From JANQEU01 sp965228045 (GTDB lineage: Bacteria; Bacteroidota; Bacteroidia; Cytophagales; Cyclobacteriaceae), in the NCBI GenBank assembly GCA_965228045.1, contig OZ245789.1, forward strand, positions 3,038,001 to 3,102,000: a DNA stretch of 64,000 bases, written 5' to 3'. The notes under the pieces were generated by a model that saw only the letters and a program-made list of their open reading frames with translations, did not search any database and was not told where the DNA came from. A program made the translations under genes and the position numbers. This document shows positions 43,883 through 52,802 of this stretch, one piece after another (the stretch's first letter is position 1; every line of letters begins with the position of its first letter).

Positions 43883-46258
43883 TTAAAAACCTGCAATTAG
43901 CTTCAGGTTAAAAAATCTCGCCGATAATGAATTCGGAATTGCAAAACTCGTGCCATTAACATCTTCGATCCATGTATAGGACAACGTATTGTCTGCTCCC
44001 AATGCATTTAGAATTTCTAATTTTATTGCCAAAAGATCAAGCAGACTAACCCTTCTAAGTCGAAAATCTTTTGAAAATCCAATATCAATTCTATAATACT
44101 CATCCCCGGAAAATGCATTTCTTAAGGCCTGGTTTTGTGGTGGCCCAAACGGATAACCGGATCCAAAATTTCCATGAAGATAAACCCTCGTTGTAGGATC
44201 GAGTGGTAAATGGTCTTCAAAGTAAATGCCGAGGTTGATCCGTTGATCCAATGGTCTACGCACAGATGAAAGGCCATCATTGGCAATATCCTCCTCCGTT
44301 TTCAAAAGGGAAAGACTAAACCATGATTGCGTTCCTCTGACAAACTCTCCATTGATCCTGGCATCTAAACCAGTGGCATAACCTGAGGCGTTGTTCAGGG
44401 CCTGGTAGCGCAACCGTAAATTGTCCACATCATATGGAATGATGTCTCTCAGAAATTTATAATATCCCTGTATGGAAAGCGAAAACGGCCGATCCCAAAT
44501 AAGCATATACCGCTCAAATCCTGTAATCAAATGATATGATTTCTGAGCCTTTAGCTCCGTTCTCAGCTCCCCTCCGTACGTTCTTAGCTCCCTGTAAAAA
44601 GGATGTTGACCATAGCTTCCCGCTGAGAATGAAAAGTAAGTTGGTCTGGAAAGTCTCGGTTTTATTCTGTAAAGTAGTCGTGGACTTACGAGCGTTTCAC
44701 CCGTTTCTGTCCAGTGATTGGTTCTGACCCCGATGTTCAGTTCCTGTAAAGAATCGCTTGAATGGTACTGCAACTGGACATAACCATAAAAATGCTGATT
44801 TGAAAGCTCAAGGGCATTGTCCACCACTTCGGTGACATTAATGTAATCAGCAGAGTCCTTAAAGGAATACTCCCGGATATTGTCTTCTATGATTTGATTT
44901 CGGATTCCGATGCCAAACTCAATGACCGAGTTTTCAGATACCAGCAATTCGTGCCTGTTTTCCACTGTGGTGAGAAAAGCATTCAGATCATTGCGACCAT
45001 AATCCAGCTGACTTCCAATGCCCCTGGTTATGACACAATGATCAAATGTGCCTGAAGCCGGATTATTGTCAACATCGCATAGTCTGTACGCTCCTTCAAC
45101 TTCATAATCTTCATTTTCTATTGTATAAACCGAGGAAATAATCAAACTGGATCTAAACTTTGGATTGAACCAATGACTGACCTTAACGCCTGATTGCCAG
45201 GTATCATAGGTCAACAATTCCTGACCAACGAATGCCGTCTGAAGTCGAAAATTGCGAGTCACTGAACCGAATTCCGTCAACTGGGAAGTGGGAAATGTCT
45301 GGTACCTGTTTCTGCCATACGAAATAAGCCAGTCCAATTTCGTACGATTGCGATAAGTGGAACTTCTTTTGGTCAAATCCCATGACAATAAACTTTGTAC
45401 ATCTGTAAATCTTGGGAAATATTGACCATCAACTTCCAAAGTGTTTAGAAGATATCTCGAATCTCTATGCCGAATACCAGCCAGATAATTAAATCTTTGA
45501 TCGGCAGTACCTCCTCCGAAGTATCCGGTACCTCCCAATAATCCCAAAGAAATACCACCTCTGAGGCTGTCCAACTCCTTGTATTCAATGTTTAAGGAAC
45601 TTGACAATTTGTCCCCGTATTTGGCTTGCCATCCACCCGAATAGAATTTAATGTCACCTACCAGATCCGGATTTACAAAGCTCAACCCCTCCTGTCTTCC
45701 GCTATTCGCCAGGAACGGACGATAGATCGGTATGTCATTGACATAAACCAGGTTTTCATCAAAGTTGCCACCTCGAACAGAATAGGCACTTGAAAGTTCA
45801 TTGTTGCCGGACACACCCGGCATCGTAGCCAGTACTTTGTTGAAATCACCAAAAGCTGATGGGAGGTTGCGGGCCGATACTTCATCGATGCTGTATGCAT
45901 TCTGTTCCATACTCTCAATGTCATCGCCGGCTTCAATTTCCAAACTTTCCAAAACCTGGGTTTTCGTAGACAGCGTGATTTCAAGAAAAATGTCTTCAGC
46001 CCCTAAAATGACTGTATCCATTTCCAGGAAGGAAAGATGGGAAAATGATATTAGAATCGAATCTTTAGGTATAACCAGAATGGAAAATCTTCCATCCTCA
46101 TTTGTAGTTGTACCCTGGTCATCACTTATGCGTATGGCGGCTTCCGATATTGGAGTACCCTCTGAGGTTTTCAATATACCTGCAACGCTTATGCGCTCCT
46201 GGGCAGCAGACAACATTGCCAAAGAAATAAGAAGAATTGTGAATTGTACCCGGATCAT
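43883..46258 (-). CDS. TonB-dependent receptor with carboxypeptidase-regulatory-like domain
   Basis: A 791-residue outer-membrane receptor: signal peptide (1-19), a CarboxypepD_reg-like beta sandwich (about 22-105: GILKTSEGTPISEAAIRI), a plug (about 125-235: VRGGNFDENLVYVNDIPIYRP) and a 22-strand-like barrel ending SLSARFFNLKLIAGF, where the terminal Phe is typical. It imports a ligand with energy from TonB. The ligand is unknown; the absence of a SusD gene argues against a polysaccharide-utilisation pair. It follows rpe by 11 bases and precedes the lpoB-like gene by 45. Confidence 0.92.
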   Translation of the reverse strand: MIRVQFTILLISLAMLSAAQERISVAGILKTSEGTPISEAAIRISDDQGTTTNEDGRFSILVIPKDSILISFSHLSFLEMDTVILGAEDIFLEITLSTKTQVLESLEIEAGDDIESMEQNAYSIDEVSARNLPSAFGDFNKVLATMPGVSGNNELSSAYSVRGGNFDENLVYVNDIPIYRPFLANSGRQEGLSFVNPDLVGDIKFYSGGWQAKYGDKLSSSLNIEYKELDSLRGGISLGLLGGTGYFGGGTADQRFNYLAGIRHRDSRYLLNTLEVDGQYFPRFTDVQSLLSWDLTKRSSTYRNRTKLDWLISYGRNRYQTFPTSQLTEFGSVTRNFRLQTAFVGQELLTYDTWQSGVKVSHWFNPKFRSSLIISSVYTIENEDYEVEGAYRLCDVDNNPASGTFDHCVITRGIGSQLDYGRNDLNAFLTTVENRHELLVSENSVIEFGIGIRNQIIEDNIREYSFKDSADYINVTEVVDNALELSNQHFYGYVQLQYHSSDSLQELNIGVRTNHWTETGETLVSPRLLYRIKPRLSRPTYFSFSAGSYGQHPFYRELRTYGGELRTELKAQKSYHLITGFERYMLIWDRPFSLSIQGYYKFLRDIIPYDVDNLRLRYQALNNASGYATGLDARINGEFVRGTQSWFSLSLLKTEEDIANDGLSSVRRPLDQRINLGIYFEDHLPLDPTTRVYLHGNFGSGYPFGPPQNQALRNAFSGDEYYRIDIGFSKDFRLRRVSLLDLLAIKLEILNALGADNTLSYTWIEDVNGTSFAIPNSLSARFFNLKLIAGF

Positions 46259-46269
46259 GGGCTGCTCGA

Positions 46270-46920
46270 TTACCTGAGATCGGAAATGACCTGAGCATAG
46301 TCATTTGATCTAAAAACTGTATTTCCGGCCACAAGAATGGTAGCTCCGGCTTTGGCCAATGCATGGCTATTGGCCACAGTAACCCCACCATCGATTTCAA
46401 TGTCGACATGGTGTCCTACACCTGCTATCAATTCCTTACATTGGGTAATTTTATCGAAAGTACGTTCAATAAATTTTTGTCCTCCAAATCCGGGATTGAC
46501 GGACATAAGCAATATAATGTCAATCTCCCCGATAATATCCTCCAACAGTTCGACAGGAGTATGAGGATTCAAAGCTACTCCTGCTTTCATGCCAAGCTCT
46601 TTTATCCTGGTCACGGTGCGATGCAGGTGCGGACAGGTCTCATAATGAACAGAAAGACTTTCAGCTCCACTCTCCTTACAAATCTCCAGATAGGGATCCG
46701 GATCCTGGATCATCAGGTGAAAATCCAACGGCTTTTGTGTGTGCTTATGGATGGCATTCGTCACAGGAAAACCAAAAGAAATATTAGGCACAAAAACGCC
46801 GTCCATAATGTCAATGTGTAAAATTTCGGCGTCAGTTTTGTTAATTGCCTCGATCTCTTTTTGAAGGTTTGCAAAGTCCGCTGCCAGTATGGATGGGGCA
46901 ATTTTGATATTTCCTTTCAA
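46270..46920 (-). CDS. rpe: ribulose-phosphate 3-epimerase
   Basis: A 216-residue TIM-barrel enzyme with motifs IAPSILAADFANL, HIDIMDGVFVPNISFG, LDFHLMIQDPDPYL, MSVNPGFGGQKFIE and DIEIDGGV; metal-binding His and Asp residues are all in place. It interconverts ribulose-5-P and xylulose-5-P in the pentose phosphate pathway. The start is TTG at 46920, overlapping the stop of the subtilase gene by four bases (TTGA); no ATG lies before the conserved first strand, so the TTG is well supported. A housekeeping enzyme inside an envelope-gene run is unexpected but not unknown. Confidence 0.95.
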   Translation of the reverse strand: MKGNIKIAPSILAADFANLQKEIEAINKTDAEILHIDIMDGVFVPNISFGFPVTNAIHKHTQKPLDFHLMIQDPDPYLEICKESGAESLSVHYETCPHLHRTVTRIKELGMKAGVALNPHTPVELLEDIIGEIDIILLMSVNPGFGGQKFIERTFDKITQCKELIAGVGHHVDIEIDGGVTVANSHALAKAGATILVAGNTVFRSNDYAQVISDLR

Positions 46921-48539
46921 TTCTTGATGAGTTTAACTTCCCGGGTGATTGTATCCATCTGCATTTTAAGAAAATAAATTCCATTGGTCAAATCCGGAAG
47001 ATCCCATACATAAATATCTGAATCCAGTTTACCCTGAAACTCATCTATGGTCTTACCATTGATATCAATCAGCAAAAGGCCAACTTCATTTCCCTGAAGA
47101 AGGTCCGATTTAATAGTCAGAGATTTTCCATTAAAGGGATTGGGATAAACTGTGATCTTCTTATCCACAATGTCACTAAGAAGGATCATCTTCTCATCCG
47201 AGTTGTACAAATAGTCAGGAATCCCGTAGCCAAAAAGCGAATCCGGATCATTGGACCGGGAAGATATGGATCGTATAAAATCCACCATTTCGATATTTGT
47301 CATTTCCGGGTTGGCCTGCCAAAATCCAGCGGCCATACCTGCAACGATGGGTGAGGAATAGCTTGTACCATTCCCAAGGGTCACATTACCAGAACTATTA
47401 ACGATTGCGACGGACGTCCCCAGGGCCACCACATCTGGTTTGATCCGGCCATCTGATGTGGGACCTACAGAACTAAAAGGAGCCAGTTCAAGCTCCCCTG
47501 TTATACCACCTACTGACAAAACATACTCCACGTCAGACGGAGGAGTAACCAATTGCCACGCACTGTTTCGTTCATTCCCCGCACTGTTTACAACCAAAAT
47601 TCCACGATCAATCGCCATCTGAGCCGCGATGGAAACTATAGTGGTCTTTCCGTCAAGGTCTTGCTGTGTATAATTCATTTCAGGCAAACTGAAACCATCA
47701 CAATATCCTAAAGAAGATTGAATAATATCTACTCCAGCACTATCGGCATGTTCAGCCGCCAGAAGCCAGTTGTACTCTTCGACTCTGGTCTCTGATTTTA
47801 CGTCTTCCGTCACATAAAGAAGAAAGTTACTCTTAAAGGCTGAACCCTTAAACGTCTCGAAATTTCCTGCCAGCACAGAAAACACGCTTGTACCATGACC
47901 GCTGTACTGGAATGGATTACCTGTATTTCCCACAAAATCAATTGTTGCATTGATCCTGTCCTCGATGAAAAGATGCTCGAAAACTTTGGAAGTATTCACG
48001 GAAGGGAAGCCGGCATCAAGTACAGCGATAGTGATGCCTTCACCATTATAACCGTCAGAATGCATGTCATCAATGTTCAAAAGGCCCAATTGAAACTCGG
48101 TGTCAGCTTTGTCAAGATCTGGTTGCTCAAAATTTACAGGTATTTCAAATCCCTGAAATGCATTGCCCAATTGGCTACCTTCGGATACCAGCTCCACTTT
48201 TTTGACAAAATACAATCCTTCGACGGCCTGAATCAGCGAGTAATCCATTTCAACGATGGCCAGGTTGAGCCATTTGCTTTTGAAGTATACTTCAATATCA
48301 AGCTGCCCCAGTTCGTTAACATACTTTTGAGAAACAGGCAGGTCATCCTCGGTGATCTCCAGACCAAACCTGTTTCGCCTTTCAATGGCTTTTTGACTTA
48401 AAAATGCCTCGGGGACATCAATGGAGAAACCATTTTCTTCTTTATCCTTGAAGTAAATGGCATATCTGTTGACCTGAGCTTCTGCCAGATCAAAGCAGAC
48501 CCATAAAACCAGGGCAATTAATAATCTATTCCAAACCAT
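46917..48539 (-). CDS. secreted S8 subtilisin-like peptidase with T9SS sorting domain
   Basis: A 540-residue enzyme from the ATG at 48539 (an upstream TTG is not needed). Order: signal peptide (1-21), a propeptide-like region to about 145, then the catalytic domain with D175 (VLDAGFPS), H215 (SGHGTSVFSVLAG), N322 (SAGNERN) and S393 (GNGTSYSSPIVAG). The last 80 residues form a type A type IX sorting domain: YPNPFNG, a beta sandwich and GIYFLKMQ near the end, so it is exported by the type IX system and probably anchored or released at the surface. It overlaps the upstream lipoprotein stop by 14 bases and the downstream rpe start by 4. Confidence 0.93.
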   Translation of the reverse strand: MVWNRLLIALVLWVCFDLAEAQVNRYAIYFKDKEENGFSIDVPEAFLSQKAIERRNRFGLEITEDDLPVSQKYVNELGQLDIEVYFKSKWLNLAIVEMDYSLIQAVEGLYFVKKVELVSEGSQLGNAFQGFEIPVNFEQPDLDKADTEFQLGLLNIDDMHSDGYNGEGITIAVLDAGFPSVNTSKVFEHLFIEDRINATIDFVGNTGNPFQYSGHGTSVFSVLAGNFETFKGSAFKSNFLLYVTEDVKSETRVEEYNWLLAAEHADSAGVDIIQSSLGYCDGFSLPEMNYTQQDLDGKTTIVSIAAQMAIDRGILVVNSAGNERNSAWQLVTPPSDVEYVLSVGGITGELELAPFSSVGPTSDGRIKPDVVALGTSVAIVNSSGNVTLGNGTSYSSPIVAGMAAGFWQANPEMTNIEMVDFIRSISSRSNDPDSLFGYGIPDYLYNSDEKMILLSDIVDKKITVYPNPFNGKSLTIKSDLLQGNEVGLLLIDINGKTIDEFQGKLDSDIYVWDLPDLTNGIYFLKMQMDTITREVKLIKN

Positions 48540-49215
48540 AATCAATCAGGCGCTGAGTGAATTCTATTCCATTTAGGATTTGACCTGCGCTGTCGCAGTC
48601 AACCGTACAATATTCCAGGATTGTGGCCTTCTTCTCAACCAATCCTACACCTCTGGCATATACTTCGTACTGTTGGTTCTGATTGACAATGTTTTCGGGA
48701 ATATCCGCAATAAGTACTTTGATGAAATCCATGCCAGCGATCAAAGAATCTTCAAGACTCAACTCACTCTCTACCACCTCCGCATAACTGACCTCCATAG
48801 ACTCTCGTGCGTTGAAGGCGTTGATATTCCATGTCTTACCTTCTGCTATGGGAAATGAAAGGACAAAAGAGGCTACGTTACCTGAACTCAAAACTACTCC
48901 CTCATCAGCGATTCTAACACTTCTTACCGAATCCACCTCCCACTCCAGGGTATCCGAGGAGCGAGTCTCCCGAAAGATCAGGTAATTCACTTCGTTATTG
49001 GACGAAAAAGTATCTTCAACTGATTCTCTTAAAAAGTATTTAAGAGTATCGAACCCACTGATCTCGTAGTTTATTTGAGAGACCTCATACGTTCTGTAGG
49101 AACCCAGCTCTACCGGATAATAATCCTGACCCAGGTCGGCTTCGAATGGTTCTAATTCATTTGAGCACTGTATTAAGAGAAATACAACCCAAAGTGTACT
49201 AAGCGATCTTCTCAT
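48526..49215 (-). CDS. lipoprotein of unknown function
   Basis: A 229-residue lipoprotein from the ATG at 49215: MRRSLSTLWVVFLLIQC gives lipidated Cys17 and an acidic start (SNELEPFEADLGQDYYPVELGSY). The rest looks like a beta-rich domain with DYYPVELGSYRTYEV, a segment seen in several Bacteroidota lipoproteins without function. Two cysteines near the end (YCTVDCDS) may form a disulfide. It overlaps the mnmA 3' end by 17 bases and the subtilase start by 14, so expression of the three is coupled. Confidence 0.75.
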   Translation of the reverse strand: MRRSLSTLWVVFLLIQCSNELEPFEADLGQDYYPVELGSYRTYEVSQINYEISGFDTLKYFLRESVEDTFSSNNEVNYLIFRETRSSDTLEWEVDSVRSVRIADEGVVLSSGNVASFVLSFPIAEGKTWNINAFNARESMEVSYAEVVESELSLEDSLIAGMDFIKVLIADIPENIVNQNQQYEVYARGVGLVEKKATILEYCTVDCDSAGQILNGIEFTQRLIDYGLE

Positions 49216-50317
49216 TGGCTTGTCGAAAACTTGATTGGATCCATCCTCCACCCAGTACATCATTCTCCTCATAGAAAACTGCCGCCTGACCCGGGGCTAT
49301 TGCAGAAACACCTTTGCCAAAAAATACCTTCATAGTATCACCAGCCTGTTCAATAACGGCGGGCGTACCTGTGTCATTGTATCGGACCTTGGTTACGGTA
49401 TCGATTCGCTCAGTGAGAGATTCGTATTTCTGCATGTTGAGCTGCTTCACATACATCCCATCCCTTGACAATTCGTCAAAAGTGCCAAGAACCACTCGAT
49501 TCTTTTCTTTTTGGATCTCTGTGACATAAACAGGGTATCCCAATGCAATGCCAAGTCCTTTCCTTTGACCGACGGTATAAAATGGATAGCCTTCATGTGT
49601 ACCAACCACGGTACCATCCTCCAGCACAAATTCGCCACCCCCAACTTTTTCATCAAGTCCTTCTACTCTGCGTCTGAGGAAGCCTCGATAGTCATTGTCT
49701 GGCACGAAACAAATTTCATATGACTCGGATTTTGTGACTAGCTCTGTAAATCCGCGATCCATGGCCATTTCGCGAATCTCACTTTTATGTAATGATCCCA
49801 ACGGGAACTTCGTGCGACTTAGACTCTCCTGAGAAACTCCCCAAAGCGCGTAAGATTGGTCCTTACTCATGTCCTGGCCTCTTGAAACTATATGCCGTCC
49901 ATTTTCTTCCCTGATTTTGGCATAATGACCCGTTGCGAGATAATCACAGCCCAGCTGGTCAGCCCGGCGTAAAAGTGCATCCCATTTGATATGGGTATTA
50001 CAAAGAACACAGGGATTTGGGGTCCTGCCATTTAAGTACTCGTTGGTAAAATGATCTATTACATAGTCTCCAAACTCATCCCTTATGTCGATAATATAAT
50101 GTGGGAACCCCAGGCTCACTGAAATATTCCTGGCATCATTGATTGACTCCAAACTGCAACAACCGGTCTCTTTTTTACTTCCACCGGATGACTGGTAATC
50201 CCAGGTCTTCATGGTCATTCCTATGACCTCATAACCTTCTTCGTGTAATAAGACAGCTGCGAGAGAGCTGTCGATGCCGCCACTCATAGCGACAAGTATT
50301 CTTCCCTTTTTACTCAT
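49199..50317 (-). CDS. mnmA: tRNA-specific 2-thiouridylase MnmA
   Basis: A 372-residue enzyme. The PP-loop SGGIDSS (about 12-18) binds ATP; catalytic Cys106 lies in NPCVLCNTHIKW, and the second Cys in ESYEICFVPDND (about 205). The C-terminal half has TVGQRKGLGIALG and an oligonucleotide-binding-like barrel. It transfers sulfur to U34 of tRNA for Lys, Glu and Gln, in the cytoplasm. It is the first gene of the minus-strand run down to about 41.2 kb, and the next gene overlaps its end. Confidence 0.97.
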   Translation of the reverse strand: MSKKGRILVAMSGGIDSSLAAVLLHEEGYEVIGMTMKTWDYQSSGGSKKETGCCSLESINDARNISVSLGFPHYIIDIRDEFGDYVIDHFTNEYLNGRTPNPCVLCNTHIKWDALLRRADQLGCDYLATGHYAKIREENGRHIVSRGQDMSKDQSYALWGVSQESLSRTKFPLGSLHKSEIREMAMDRGFTELVTKSESYEICFVPDNDYRGFLRRRVEGLDEKVGGGEFVLEDGTVVGTHEGYPFYTVGQRKGLGIALGYPVYVTEIQKEKNRVVLGTFDELSRDGMYVKQLNMQKYESLTERIDTVTKVRYNDTGTPAVIEQAGDTMKVFFGKGVSAIAPGQAAVFYEENDVLGGGWIQSSFRQANEKIA

Positions 50318-50424
50318 AGCTTATTGCCGGGTTCACAGCCACGGTTTACGCTTAATAAAATAATTTATAAGATAAGACGCAAAGCTACGGTATTCAATTT
50401 CAAAGAAAAACCCAAAAACATTTT

Positions 50425-50452
50425 GTTCAACTTTTTTTTATTAAAGTTAAAC
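50425..50452. repeat. imperfect inverted repeat upstream of the SiaC/PP2C operon
   Basis: Arms 50425-50434 (GTTCAACTTT) and 50443-50452 pair with one mismatch around an 8-base T-rich loop. It overlaps the possible -33 element, 62 bases or more upstream of the first ATG, so it might be an operator. The composition is AT-rich and chance cannot be excluded. Confidence 0.3.
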
Positions 50453-50468
50453 GGAACTATTACATTTT
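50437..50468 (+). promoter_or_regulatory. possible Bacteroidota-type promoter for the SiaC/PP2C operon
   Basis: TTTA at 50437-50440, a 20-base spacer and TACATTTT at 50461-50468 fit the TTTG / TAnnTTTG pattern with one mismatch in each box. The start of transcription would be about 40 bases before the ATG at 50514. Found by eye. Confidence 0.3.
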
Positions 50469-50513
50469 CGTATTTGTATGTAGAGACATATACCTAAAAC
50501 CAAGAGACAAATT

Positions 50514-50945
50514 ATGTTAGAAGATTTATCGTTTGAACAAATTTTTACAAATGAATATGGAGCAGGCTATGCCAATCCTGATGCTAAGACCATTGCGCTC
50601 GTAGCGACATCGGATTATATTCCCATCACCAAATTCAAGCAGTTATTTGAGATGCTGGCGGATGAAATTTCCGATTCGGATCAGACTTATGAAAAGTTCA
50701 TTTTCGATAAAAGCGCCTTAAGGACCTTTCACCAGCCCTCAATGAAATGGTATTTTACCGAATGGAAAACTGAGATGTTAAATTACGGATTGACCAAGCA
50801 TTTCAAGATCCTGCCGGAATTACCCTACTTTAAAAAAGCGGTAGAGGCGGCAAGAAAACCACTCCTCGCAAAATATCCGGAAGAAATCCTAAGCAAACTG
50901 AGGATAGAGTATTATGACGATGTGGAATCTGCATTCAATGCATAA
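50514..50945 (+). CDS. SpoIIAA/STAS-like small protein, first gene of a partner-switching operon
   Basis: A 143-residue protein. The part from about 28 (TIALVATSDYIPITKFKQLFEML) to 100 (YGLTKHFKILPEL) has the alternating strand-helix layout of SpoIIAA-like/STAS-like proteins, and a WYFTEWKTEML helix typical of that group. I cannot point to a conserved phosphorylatable Ser. It lies 2 bases before the SiaC gene. A role as a receptor or anti-anti-factor in the operon is inferred from position. Confidence 0.55.
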   Translation: MLEDLSFEQIFTNEYGAGYANPDAKTIALVATSDYIPITKFKQLFEMLADEISDSDQTYEKFIFDKSALRTFHQPSMKWYFTEWKTEMLNYGLTKHFKILPELPYFKKAVEAARKPLLAKYPEEILSKLRIEYYDDVESAFNA

Positions 50946-50947
50946 TT

Positions 50948-51352
50948 ATGGAAGTGATCATTGAACCCACCTCTTCCACTCCCTTCGTTCGTATCTCGAA
51001 GGAGTCCGGCAAATTTGAGATAAGAGGTAAATCCCATGCTGAAGATTCATTGGGATTTTATCTTGGAGTCATTCATCAGCTTAAGGAGCTTGGCAATTCC
51101 GGAGATAAGATCGAAGCGGCATTTTGTCTGGAATACTTTAACACTGCCAGTGCCAAATGTCTTTACGACATCTTCAAATACTTAAAATCCCTTGAGAAAT
51201 CAGGCTCAGAGGTTTTGGTAAACTGGTACCATGAGGACCATGATGAAGATATGTTGGAAACCGGTGAGGACTATAGTATGCTTACCGGCTTGAAATTCAA
51301 TTACATCGGTCTCTCTGAGAATGATTTGACAAAATTAGCCTATAACAAATAG
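50948..51352 (+). CDS. SiaC-family (DUF1987) regulatory phosphoprotein
   Basis: A 134-residue protein matching the SiaC/DUF1987 family: MEVIIEPTSSTPFVRISKESGKFEI opens it (shortened: IEPTSSTPFVR), followed by AEDSLGFY and LEYFNTASAKCLYDIFKYL, where Thr66 in NTAS is the probable phosphorylated residue by analogy with Pseudomonas SiaC. In that system SiaC is switched by a PP2C phosphatase (SiaA) and a kinase (SiaB) and controls a diguanylate cyclase (SiaD). A PP2C phosphatase gene lies two genes downstream; no SiaB-like or GGDEF gene is present in this window. Confidence 0.88.
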   Translation: MEVIIEPTSSTPFVRISKESGKFEIRGKSHAEDSLGFYLGVIHQLKELGNSGDKIEAAFCLEYFNTASAKCLYDIFKYLKSLEKSGSEVLVNWYHEDHDEDMLETGEDYSMLTGLKFNYIGLSENDLTKLAYNK

Positions 51353-51356
51353 TAAA

Positions 51357-51707
51357 ATGGAAAAAGAGTTAGAAGGGATTCTGGAGAAAATACTTGAACA
51401 ATATCCCAATGCAAAAGGAGTGACATTTCATAGCATGGAGCTTCCGATATCGGTTCATAAAGGAGAACATACGGATATACTGGAAAAGTATAAGGACATC
51501 CCAATGCTGTCCATGGACGAAACATTCAATACTTCCTTTACATTCATTGTGATTGAGACAGGAAGTATCATCATCTTTTTTATCAACAACATGCATTTTA
51601 TCTCAGTCTTCACGGATTCAACGGAGTTGAACAAGGAGTTGGCCAACAGGATGTTTGATGCGTTTAGTGCTGAATTATCCGAATTATTAAACGAAAGCGC
51701 AGTATGA
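51357..51707 (+). CDS. small roadblock-like protein in the SiaC/PP2C operon
   Basis: A 116-residue protein with a helix, an extended strand pair (FTFIVIETGSIIIFFINN) and two C-terminal helices, reminiscent of a roadblock/LC7 fold. I cannot confirm it. The N-terminal region of the downstream phosphatase has a similar length and strand pattern. Its stop overlaps the ATG of that gene (ATGA), so the two are translationally coupled and may interact. Confidence 0.5.
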   Translation: MEKELEGILEKILEQYPNAKGVTFHSMELPISVHKGEHTDILEKYKDIPMLSMDETFNTSFTFIVIETGSIIIFFINNMHFISVFTDSTELNKELANRMFDAFSAELSELLNESAV

Positions 51708-52789
51708 AATCCGATAAGTTTTTTAGCGAGCTCAACAGTAATTTTGAAAACATACTCTTTTCCGGACTTGTAGTCAATGATGAGATCCAAAATGAGTGGA
51801 TCCAGCAGGGAATGGATAGGGACGAGTACGAGGCGCTGGTAATGCGGTTATTTTTCATAGCCAACGACCCGGATAAGCGGATCAATTACTTCATCAATCA
51901 ATACGAAGAGGGCAAGTACCTGTATTTGACTAAAGTTGGTGAAGGAATCTGGCTATTTGTATTGAGTGCCAATAAGTCTTTCGCTAAACTTCATTTTTTC
52001 ATCAACTTCATGTTGAATGACAGCGATCTGGAAATCTCGAATGAGGAAGTTATCCCGGTAACGTCTGAAAATGATAAAATGGCTTCGGCGAAAAGGATAC
52101 AGGATTTATTGCTCCCCAATCCTGAAAAGGCCTTTTCGATGTTTTCCAATTACCATCTGTGGTATGAGTCCGCTGATTTGGTTGGGGGCGACTTTTATTG
52201 GGTCAAAAAAGGAAACGGCTACACTTATATCGTGGTAGGTGATTGTACCGGGCATTCTGTAGAAGGAGCCCTGGCCTCAGTGAGCGTCATGTCCATTTTG
52301 AATCAGGTTTTCGAATCTGACATTAGTCCACATATGCTTATCAAGAACCTTCACCGGAGCCTCAATGACATGCAGGAGCAGAAACTGACTGACGGGTACG
52401 GCATAGGTTGTGAATTGATGGCAATGAGGTTTGATCATAAATTGAATCAGCTAAACTATAGTGGAACCGGAATGGGCCTTTACCATTTCACGAATGATCG
52501 ATTAAAAATCAATAAAACCAAAAAAGCCTTTCTGGACCCGGAACGAGTTCTGAAGTTTATTAGGTCAAGGAGGATTCAACTGGTACCCGGAGACCGGATC
52601 TTCACCCATTCTGACGGTCTGACGGATCAACTCAACAGTGCTGGCAAGAAGTTTAAGTCAACGCATCTTATTGAGCCAATCAAAAGAGATGGGTTTGTGA
52701 ATGATGATAATACCAAAAAGCTGATTAAAAACTATCAGGGTAATGAACCTCAGACCGATGACATAGTAAGTCTATACCTGGAGATCTAA
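51704..52789 (+). CDS. PP2C/SpoIIE-type serine phosphatase
   Basis: A 361-residue protein. Residues 1-115 form a sensor-like region (LFVLSANKSFAKLHFFINF), possibly roadblock-like. The SpoIIE/PP2C catalytic domain starts near 125 with MASAKRIQDLLLP, and holds D163 (LVGGDFYW), D180 (VVGDCTGHSVEGA), HSDGLTD (about 300) and a final TDDIVSLYLEI, all metal-ligand positions. It is expected to remove phosphate from SiaC or the STAS-like protein, resembling SiaA but without the membrane/HAMP part. It ends 13 bases from the converging lactonase gene. Confidence 0.9.
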   Translation: MKSDKFFSELNSNFENILFSGLVVNDEIQNEWIQQGMDRDEYEALVMRLFFIANDPDKRINYFINQYEEGKYLYLTKVGEGIWLFVLSANKSFAKLHFFINFMLNDSDLEISNEEVIPVTSENDKMASAKRIQDLLLPNPEKAFSMFSNYHLWYESADLVGGDFYWVKKGNGYTYIVVGDCTGHSVEGALASVSVMSILNQVFESDISPHMLIKNLHRSLNDMQEQKLTDGYGIGCELMAMRFDHKLNQLNYSGTGMGLYHFTNDRLKINKTKKAFLDPERVLKFIRSRRIQLVPGDRIFTHSDGLTDQLNSAGKKFKSTHLIEPIKRDGFVNDDNTKKLIKNYQGNEPQTDDIVSLYLEI

Positions 52790-52802
52790 GGGATTTTTTT
52801 GA

